The position numbers and the translations under genes are program-made. Shown here piece by piece: positions 1 through 5,283 of a DNA stretch of 7,518 bases. Numbering within the stretch: position 1 is the stretch's first letter; each line of letters begins with the position of its first letter. This stretch comes from an uncultured Alistipes sp. (GTDB lineage Bacteria; Bacteroidota; Bacteroidia; Bacteroidales; Rikenellaceae): NCBI GenBank assembly GCA_900770585.1, contig CAAGKW010000085.1, forward strand, positions 1-7,518. The letters run 5' to 3'. The notes beneath the pieces were generated by a model. That model saw only the letters and a list, made by a program, of their open reading frames with translations. It did no database searches and was not told the DNA's origin.

Positions 1-208
1 CGGGGCGTCAGATGTGAATTATTAGTCGTTTTTATTGCCCCAATTTGTCGGATTTATAATGGTCAAAAAGTGCGAAATTTTAATTTCTAAGCACGAAAAA
101 CGGCTCAAAATCTTCTATCGAAACTTCTAAATTTAGCAAAAAATCGCGACGAAAGGGCCTTTTTTGCCACATTTGGAGGGTCGAAAGTTAAAATTCTACT
201 CGAAAAAA
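1..208. other. AT-rich intergenic region upstream of the operon promoter, no gene seen
   Basis: No coding frame of useful length is visible on either strand and no RNA gene is recognised. The stretch is far more AT-rich than the genes that follow. It contains A/T homopolymer tracts at 65-69, 96-100, 107-110, 138-143, 160-165 and 203-208. The centre-to-centre spacings are about 31, 10.5, 32, 22 and 43 bases, each close to a whole number of helical turns. The short motif CGAAA occurs six times (starting at 73, 94, 119, 150, 182 and 201), partly because it overlaps these tracts. A 10-bp palindrome, CTAAATTTAG, lies at 127-136. Such DNA may be intrinsically curved and could act as an upstream activating or factor-binding region; that role is inference. 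Confidence 0.6.
136..167. repeat. Inverted repeat GCAAAAAA / TTTTTTGC, possible operator
   Basis: The arms at 136-143 and 160-167 are perfect 8-base complements separated by 16 bases. Relative to the predicted start at 243 they lie at about -107 to -76, a plausible distance for an activator or other DNA-binding protein. As RNA the stem would be AU-rich and is not followed by a U-run, so it does not look like a terminator for an upstream gene. The arms are also two of the phased A/T tracts, so the symmetry may only reflect that feature. Confidence 0.3.
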
Positions 209-239
209 TTGCTTATATCTAATTTATTATTTATTTTTG
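209..239 (+). promoter_or_regulatory. Bacteroidetes-type promoter (-33 TTG, -7 TAnnTTTG)
   Basis: TTG at 209-211 and TATTTTTG at 232-239 are separated by 20 bases, matching the consensus of the Bacteroidetes primary sigma factor (TTG near -33, TAnnTTTG near -7). Centring both elements on -33 and -7 places the start of transcription at about 243, giving a 5' leader of about 100 bases before the first gene. The match to the housekeeping consensus, together with the absence of an STN domain in the transporter, suggests control by an activator or by RNA rather than by a dedicated ECF sigma factor. That last point is inference. Confidence 0.75.
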
Positions 240-242
240 CCG

Positions 243-281
243 TCTGACATTGGTATACACTCGTGTGTACCGAGTGTCGGA
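243..281 (+). promoter_or_regulatory. Long stem-loop at the 5' end of the operon mRNA
   Basis: Bases 243-259 pair with 264-281 almost completely: 243-249 with 275-281, a single bulged G at 274, then 250-259 with 264-273, closing on the loop CTCG at 260-263. Three of the pairs are G-U wobbles (245-279, 251-272, 256-267). The structure begins at the predicted +1, so the nascent mRNA would start inside a stem. Possible roles are protecting the mRNA 5' end, RNA-level control, or acting as a DNA operator: the core 253-270 is a near-perfect dyad. A shorter competing pairing exists between ACACTCG (257-263) and CGAGTGT (271-277). Confidence 0.6.
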
Positions 282-289
282 AAATGAAA

Positions 290-312
290 GAATTGTTCAC
301 GGAAACAAATTC
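290..312 (+). promoter_or_regulatory. Second, weaker leader stem-loop
   Basis: GAATTGTT at 290-297 pairs with 304-312, leaving one bulged A (307) and a six-base loop (298-303). A competing five-base pairing, TGTTC (294-298) with GAACA (313-317), would exclude most of it. A run of six T follows at 323-328, but the stems are AU-rich and the spacing is loose, so this is not a convincing attenuator. It lies between the 5' stem-loop and the start codon and may be incidental in AT-rich sequence. Confidence 0.3.
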
Positions 313-342
313 GAACATTATATTTTTTAACTAATTAATTAA

Positions 343-3300
343 ATGCTTATGATTAGAAAGATTGTACTATCATTGGTTGCAATTCTGAGCTGCGGCTTTA
401 TGGCGCTGGCACAGAATAAGCAGGTGACTGGTACCGTTACTGATCCCGAGGGTGCTCCTATGGCAGGTGTTACGGTACAAGTCGAGGGTACGATGAATGC
501 TACGGCTACTAACGCAGCCGGTCAGTATTCAATTTCGGCACCGGCTGAAGCTAATCTGCTGTTCACCTACATCGGTATGACAGCTCAGACCCAGGCAGTT
601 GGTCAGCGTTCGGTAATTGATGTTACTATGCAGACTGATTCGCAGGTTATGGACGATGTCATCGTTACCGCGTTCGGTGCAACGAAGCGTGAGGCTTTTA
701 CAGGTTCGGCTACCGAAGTTAAGGCTGAGGACATTGCCAAGGTTCAGACTTCGAACGTGGCACAGTCGCTCGCAGGTAAGGTTGCAGGTTTGCAGCTGGT
801 AAATGCATCGGGTAAGCCCGGTTCGGCTCCTTCGATCCGTATCCGTGGTTTCTCGTCGATCAACGCTGGTCAGGAGCCTCTGTACGTAGTGGACGGTATT
901 CCCTACGACGGCGACCTGAACAACATCAACCCCGCCGACATCGAGTCGATGACCGTTCAGAAGGACGCTACCTCGACCTCGTTGTATGGTGCGCGTGGTG
1001 CTAATGGTGTCGTAATGATCACCACCAAGCGTTCGAAGAGCCGCGATGCAGTTGTTAACGTTGATGCTAAGTGGGGTGTAACCAGCAAGGCGGTGCAGAA
1101 CTATGACTACATCACCAACCCTGCTGAGTACTACGAGATTTACTACGCAGCATTGAACAACTATCTGATGAATGCGCAGGGTCTGGACGCTATCGCAGCT
1201 AACGCTAAGGCTAACCAGATGATCACTTCGACTTCGACCAACGGTGGTCTGGCTTACCAGATCTACAACGTTCCTTCGAACCAGTACTTCATCGGTATGG
1301 ACGGTAAGGTTAACCCCCGCGCTACGATGGGTAACATCGTTAACTACAAGGGTGTTGACTACTTGCTGACCGCTGACAACTGGGACGACGAGGGTTACTC
1401 GACCGGTTTCCGTCAGGAGTACAACGCAAGCGTAGCAGGTTCGACCGATCGTATGTCGATCTACGGTTCGTTCGGTTACTTGAAGGATGAGGGTATCGTT
1501 AGCAACACCGATATGTTCCGTTATACCGCACGTCTGCGCGCTGATTATCAGGCTAAGAAGTGGTTGTCGATCGGTGGTAACGCATCGTTCACCAACTACG
1601 AGTGGAACCAGCTGTCGGACGAGGGTGCGTCGGGTTCGACCGGTAACGTGTTCGCATTTACTTCGAACATCGCTCCCATCTATCCCGTTTATCTGCGTCA
1701 CCCCGATGGCTCGAAGATGATCGATGCTAACGGTATCACTATGTATGACTACGGTGATGGTATGAACGCAGGTCTGTCGCGTCCCTATCTGTCGCAGGGT
1801 AACGCTCTGTCGCAGGTTCTGTTGGACAAGAGCTACACCGACGGTAACGCATTCACCGGTACTGCATACGTTGAGGCTACCATCATCAAGGGCTTGAAGG
1901 CTCGTTTCAATGTTGGTGTTGGTCTGGATGAGTATCGTGGCACCGATATGTCGAACCCCTACTACGGTCAGTTCGCAACCACCGGTGGTACTCTGTCGAA
2001 GTCGCACGGTCGTACTTTCTACCTGAATACTCAGGAGCTGATCACCTATAACACTACCTTCTGCCAGGATCACTCGATCGACGTAATGGTAGGTCACGAG
2101 TACTATTATAATAAGGGCTACTCGCTGGGTGCTTACAAGACCAACTTGTTCGACGTTAACTACGATGAGTTGAACGGTGTGATCAAGGATCCGGGTTCGT
2201 CGTCGTCGGGTCGCTCGATGTATAACACCGAGGGTTACTTCGGTCGTTTGCAGTACGATTTCGATGGTCGCATCTTCGTTAACGGTTCGTACCGTCGCGA
2301 TGCATCGTCGAAGTTCCACCCCGATCACCGCTGGGGTAACTTCTGGTCGGCAGGTGCTGGCTGGTTGATCAACAAGGAGCGTTGGTTCGATGTACCTTGG
2401 ATCAATATGTTGAAGGTTAAGGCTTCGATTGGTTCGCAGGGTAACGACGGTATCAGCAGCTTCCTCTACACCGATCGCTATGAGATCGTAAATGACGGTG
2501 CAGGTAACGTATCGTTGAACTGGACCGGTTACGGTAACAAGGATATCACTTGGGAGACCAATACCAATATGAACGTGGGTGTTGACTTCGGTATGTTCGG
2601 CGGTCGCTTGACCGGTAACATCGAGTACTTTACTCGTAAGACTACCGATATGCTCTACTCGTTCGGCGTTCCGGGTCACCTTGGTTTCTTGTCGTACTAC
2701 GACAACGTAGGTGATATGAAGAACTCGGGTATCGAGATCGACTTGCAGGGTGTTCTGGTTAATACTAAGAACGTTCGTTGGAGCGTAAACGTAAACGCTA
2801 CGCACGTAAAGAATAAGGTATTGTACATCGCTGAGGAGAACAAGTCGCTGGGCGTTGAGGGTTATCCCGGTTTCGAGTCGGGTAACAAGTTCATCGGCGA
2901 GGGTCTGTCGCTCTATACCTTCTACCTGCCTAAGTACGCTGGTACCGATAAGGAGACTGGTGAGCCTATGTGGTATAAGGACGAGTACGAGTACGACGAG
3001 CAGGGTAACGTTAAGCGCGATGAGACTAAGTCGCCTATCGTTAAGAACCGCACCGTAACCAAGACCTACTCGGAGGCAACTGACTACCTGTGTGGTGCAG
3101 CAGTTCCCGATCTGTATGGTGGTTTCGGTACCTCGATCGAGTTCTACGGCGTTGATTTCGGTGTTAACTTCACCTATCAGCTCGGTGGTTTGACCTACGA
3201 CGGTCAGTACGCATCGCAGATGTCGTCGCCCATCGCAGGTTCGACCGGTACTAACATCCACCGCGATGTTTACACCGCTTGGCGCGAGGCAGGCGAGGAG

Positions 3301-3597
3301 AACAACATTCCTCGTTGGCAGTTTGGCGACCAGTATTCGGCAGCATCGTCGGATCGCTTCCTGACCAGCGCAAGCTACCTGAACATTCAGAATGCTCAGC
3401 TGGGTTACACTATCCCCTCGAAGTTGACCAAGAAGTTTGGTGTTTCGACTCTGCGCGTTTACGTAGCAGCTGACAACATCTGGTACTGGTCGAAGCGTCA
3501 GGGTCTGGATCCCCGCCAGTCGTTCTCGGGTGGTTCGAGCGCAGCTTACTACGCTCCCGTACGTACGATCTCGGGTGGTATTAACATTCAGTTCTAA
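343..3597 (+). CDS. SusC/RagA-family TonB-dependent outer-membrane transporter
   Basis: This is the outer-membrane barrel of a SusCD-type importer, which moves a ligand too large for porins into the periplasm using TonB-ExbBD energy. The 1084-residue length is normal for the family. In order: a signal peptide cleaved near ALA-QNK (residue 23); a carboxypeptidase-D-like beta-sandwich at about 27-100 (VTGTVTDPEGAPMAGV); a TonB-box-like DDVIVTA (104-110); a plug at about 115-230 with LYVVDGIP (180-187), IESMTVQKDA (200-209) and LYGARGANG (214-222); then a barrel rich in aromatic, alternating strands, ending in phenylalanine as expected for barrel assembly. There is no STN domain. ATG 349 (MIRK) is an alternative start two codons in; neither start has a Shine-Dalgarno, only AT-rich sequence, as is usual in this phylum. 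After residue 63 the gene has no TTA, CTA or TCA codons, a sign of strong codon selection. The family call is firm; the substrate is unknown. Confidence 0.97.
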   Translation: MLMIRKIVLSLVAILSCGFMALAQNKQVTGTVTDPEGAPMAGVTVQVEGTMNATATNAAGQYSISAPAEANLLFTYIGMTAQTQAVGQRSVIDVTMQTDSQVMDDVIVTAFGATKREAFTGSATEVKAEDIAKVQTSNVAQSLAGKVAGLQLVNASGKPGSAPSIRIRGFSSINAGQEPLYVVDGIPYDGDLNNINPADIESMTVQKDATSTSLYGARGANGVVMITTKRSKSRDAVVNVDAKWGVTSKAVQNYDYITNPAEYYEIYYAALNNYLMNAQGLDAIAANAKANQMITSTSTNGGLAYQIYNVPSNQYFIGMDGKVNPRATMGNIVNYKGVDYLLTADNWDDEGYSTGFRQEYNASVAGSTDRMSIYGSFGYLKDEGIVSNTDMFRYTARLRADYQAKKWLSIGGNASFTNYEWNQLSDEGASGSTGNVFAFTSNIAPIYPVYLRHPDGSKMIDANGITMYDYGDGMNAGLSRPYLSQGNALSQVLLDKSYTDGNAFTGTAYVEATIIKGLKARFNVGVGLDEYRGTDMSNPYYGQFATTGGTLSKSHGRTFYLNTQELITYNTTFCQDHSIDVMVGHEYYYNKGYSLGAYKTNLFDVNYDELNGVIKDPGSSSSGRSMYNTEGYFGRLQYDFDGRIFVNGSYRRDASSKFHPDHRWGNFWSAGAGWLINKERWFDVPWINMLKVKASIGSQGNDGISSFLYTDRYEIVNDGAGNVSLNWTGYGNKDITWETNTNMNVGVDFGMFGGRLTGNIEYFTRKTTDMLYSFGVPGHLGFLSYYDNVGDMKNSGIEIDLQGVLVNTKNVRWSVNVNATHVKNKVLYIAEENKSLGVEGYPGFESGNKFIGEGLSLYTFYLPKYAGTDKETGEPMWYKDEYEYDEQGNVKRDETKSPIVKNRTVTKTYSEATDYLCGAAVPDLYGGFGTSIEFYGVDFGVNFTYQLGGLTYDGQYASQMSSPIAGSTGTNIHRDVYTAWREAGEENNIPRWQFGDQYSAASSDRFLTSASYLNIQNAQLGYTIPSKLTKKFGVSTLRVYVAADNIWYWSKRQGLDPRQSFSGGSSAAYYAPVRTISGGINIQF

Positions 3598-3607
3598 ACA
3601 GAGAAAG
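3596..3607 (+). repeat. Intercistronic 12-mer AAACAGAGAAAG, copy 1
   Basis: This 12-base sequence overlaps the SusC stop codon and runs into the SusD ribosome-binding site. An identical copy lies before the third gene at 5269-5280. The distance to the next start codon differs (13 bases here, 3 in the second copy). It may be a shared translation-enhancing or mRNA-processing sequence, or a chance match between purine-rich gaps. Confidence 0.5.
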
Positions 3608-3610
3608 GAG
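3605..3610 (+). promoter_or_regulatory. Strong Shine-Dalgarno for the SusD-family gene
   Basis: AAGGAG ends 10 bases before the ATG at 3621 and fixes that start. Such a strong match is unusual for Bacteroidota, where leaders usually lack it and the anti-Shine-Dalgarno is thought to be masked on the ribosome. The other two genes of the operon have no comparable site. The stretch AAGGAGATATACA (3605-3617) resembles the phage T7 gene 10 leader, most likely by chance. Confidence 0.7.
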
Positions 3611-3620
3611 ATATACAATT

Positions 3621-5255
3621 ATGAAAAAAATAGCTAAATATATCCTCGTAGCGATTGCTCCTGCACTTCTGCTCAGCAGCTGTATTAAGGAGGTAGAGCC
3701 TCTGAATGGCGCCGCTACCGAGAATCAGGTGATGAACTCGCCTTTGGCACTTCAAGCACTTGTGGCTGCTATCCCCACTGCGATGAACCTCCCCGCAACC
3801 TACAACAGCTCGATGCACTGCGACTTCGGTTATCCCGCAATCAAGATGATTACCGATGCTATGTTGGAGGAGAAGATCATCGTAGGTGACAACACCGGTT
3901 ACGACTGGTTCGGCGCTTGGGCAACCGGCCGTTCGCAGGGTAACGGCTACGCTTACGCACAGTATTTCTGGTACTTCTACTACAAGTGGATCAAGAACGC
4001 CAACGACCTTATCCGTATGATCAACGGTATGGAGGCTGAGAATGGTGGTCTGGACGCTGATCAGAAGGCATACTTGGGTATCACTTATACCTACCGTGCA
4101 TTGTACTACTTGGATCTCGTACGTTTATACGAGTTCAAGCCCAACAACTACACTTCGCGTCCCGAGGTTGAAGGTCTGGCGTGCGTATTGGCATTGGAGA
4201 CTGAGACTATGGAAGAGGCACGCGAGAATGGCCGTGCAAAGGTTGAGGACGTTTACGCACAGATCTTCGCTGACTTGGCTAAGGCTGAGGAGCTGTTGGC
4301 TGGCTACAAGCGTACTTCGATCGCAATGCCCGACCTGTCGGTAGTTTACGGTCTGTACGCAAAGGCATACTTGGAGTATGGCGAGAAGGACAACTCGGCA
4401 TTCGCTAAGGCTGCTGACTACGCTCGCAAGGCTGTTGCTCAGGGTAAGTACTCGCCGCTGACTCAGACTCAGTGGGAGGATCCTACCAACGGTTTCAACA
4501 ACCACGCATCGAACAGCTCGTGGATGTGGGCACTGACCACTTCGAGCGAGAACATCGGTAACTTGCACAACTTCTTTGCTCACTCGTCGCAGGAGGCAGA
4601 GTATGGTTATACTCCGCTGTCGATGCCCGCAGTATTGAGCAGCTTCTTCGATCGCATATCGAATGCTGACTTCCGTAAGCACTCGTGGATCGATCCTAAG
4701 CGTGAGTACGCATACAAGAGCTGCTACCCCAACGCTGAGGAGTACATCGCATCGTTGCGTGACTACGTATCGATCAAGTTCCGCCCGGGTGGTGGTGACT
4801 ATTCGGACTACGCAGTAGGTAACTGTGGTGAGGTCAATATGATGCGTATGGAGGAGATGTTGTTCATCGAGGCTGAGGCAGAGGGTCGTGCTAACTTGGA
4901 GAACGGTAAGGCACTGTTGAAGGCTATTATGGACAAGCGTATCTTGGACGGTTCGTACGTATGTGCAGCAACCGATTTCAAGACCTTCCAGGAGGAGTTG
5001 ATTTTCCAGAAGCGCGTAGAGTTCTGGGGTGAGGGTGTTGCAATGTTCGACTGCAAGCGTGCCAACATTGGTATGACTCGTGGTTACGAGGGCACCAACG
5101 CACCTGCAACCTACTGCTTGAACACCGATGGTCGTTCGCCTTTCTGGAACATCGTTATCACCCGCCAGGAGACTAACAACAACTTGTCAATTCCTGAGAC
5201 TCAGAACAATCCCGATCCTACGGGTTCTGTTAAGTTGTGGATTCCGGCTGAATAG
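3621..5255 (+). CDS. SusD/RagB-family surface ligand-binding lipoprotein
   Basis: SusD-family proteins are outer-leaflet lipoproteins that sit as a lid on the SusC barrel and help capture the ligand. The 544-residue length is typical. A signal peptide ends in the lipobox LSSC with lipidated C21; the following IKEVE has the lysine/acidic character of the Bacteroidota surface-export signal. The helical TPR-like core includes YRALYYLDLVRLYE (158-171) and the helices at about 205-275. An aromatic-rich segment at 95-123 and tryptophans near 296-303 could contribute to ligand contact. The C-terminal SusD region shows KFRPGGG (386-392), MRMEEMLFIEAEAEG (408-422) and the family-typical KRVEFWGEGVAMFDCKR (464-480). 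It follows the transporter by 23 bases behind a strong Shine-Dalgarno and is surely co-transcribed. The family call is firm; the ligand (glycan or peptide) is not deducible. Confidence 0.96.
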   Translation: MKKIAKYILVAIAPALLLSSCIKEVEPLNGAATENQVMNSPLALQALVAAIPTAMNLPATYNSSMHCDFGYPAIKMITDAMLEEKIIVGDNTGYDWFGAWATGRSQGNGYAYAQYFWYFYYKWIKNANDLIRMINGMEAENGGLDADQKAYLGITYTYRALYYLDLVRLYEFKPNNYTSRPEVEGLACVLALETETMEEARENGRAKVEDVYAQIFADLAKAEELLAGYKRTSIAMPDLSVVYGLYAKAYLEYGEKDNSAFAKAADYARKAVAQGKYSPLTQTQWEDPTNGFNNHASNSSWMWALTTSSENIGNLHNFFAHSSQEAEYGYTPLSMPAVLSSFFDRISNADFRKHSWIDPKREYAYKSCYPNAEEYIASLRDYVSIKFRPGGGDYSDYAVGNCGEVNMMRMEEMLFIEAEAEGRANLENGKALLKAIMDKRILDGSYVCAATDFKTFQEELIFQKRVEFWGEGVAMFDCKRANIGMTRGYEGTNAPATYCLNTDGRSPFWNIVITRQETNNNLSIPETQNNPDPTGSVKLWIPAE

Positions 5256-5268
5256 TTATTAACGAGAA

Positions 5269-5280
5269 AAACAGAGAAAG
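5269..5280 (+). repeat. Intercistronic 12-mer AAACAGAGAAAG, copy 2
   Basis: This copy is identical to 3596-3607 and ends three bases before the ATG at 5284, in a 28-base A-rich gap. It lacks the GGAG core seen before the SusD gene, so this gene probably starts translation without a Shine-Dalgarno or by coupling to the gene before it. Confidence 0.5.
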
Positions 5281-5283
5281 AAT

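Noticed and set aside
44..60. TTTG followed by TATAAT, resembling a promoter
   Set aside because: The spacing between the elements is only seven bases and TATAAT is not the -10 form used by the Bacteroidetes primary sigma factor. The promoter at 209-239 fits far better.
1..342. CRISPR array, tRNA or invertible promoter upstream of the SusC gene
   Set aside because: No regularly spaced direct repeats, no cloverleaf, and no long inverted repeats flanking the promoter were seen. The recurring CGAAA is only five bases and irregularly spaced.
3605..3617. AAGGAGATATACA, identical to part of the phage T7 gene 10 leader used in expression vectors
   Set aside because: The surrounding sequence continues naturally into both native genes with no vector sequence, so it is best read as a native Shine-Dalgarno with chance similarity.
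529..3618. 1029-codon open frame antisense to the SusC gene
   Set aside because: It is codon-aligned with the transporter gene and stays open only because that gene avoids TTA, CTA and TCA. It starts at a TTG, has no family features, and its composition is the complement of SusC codons.
4125..4682. 185-codon open frame antisense to the SusD gene
   Set aside because: It is codon-aligned with the SusD-family gene, which is certain, and ends where that gene uses a TTA codon.
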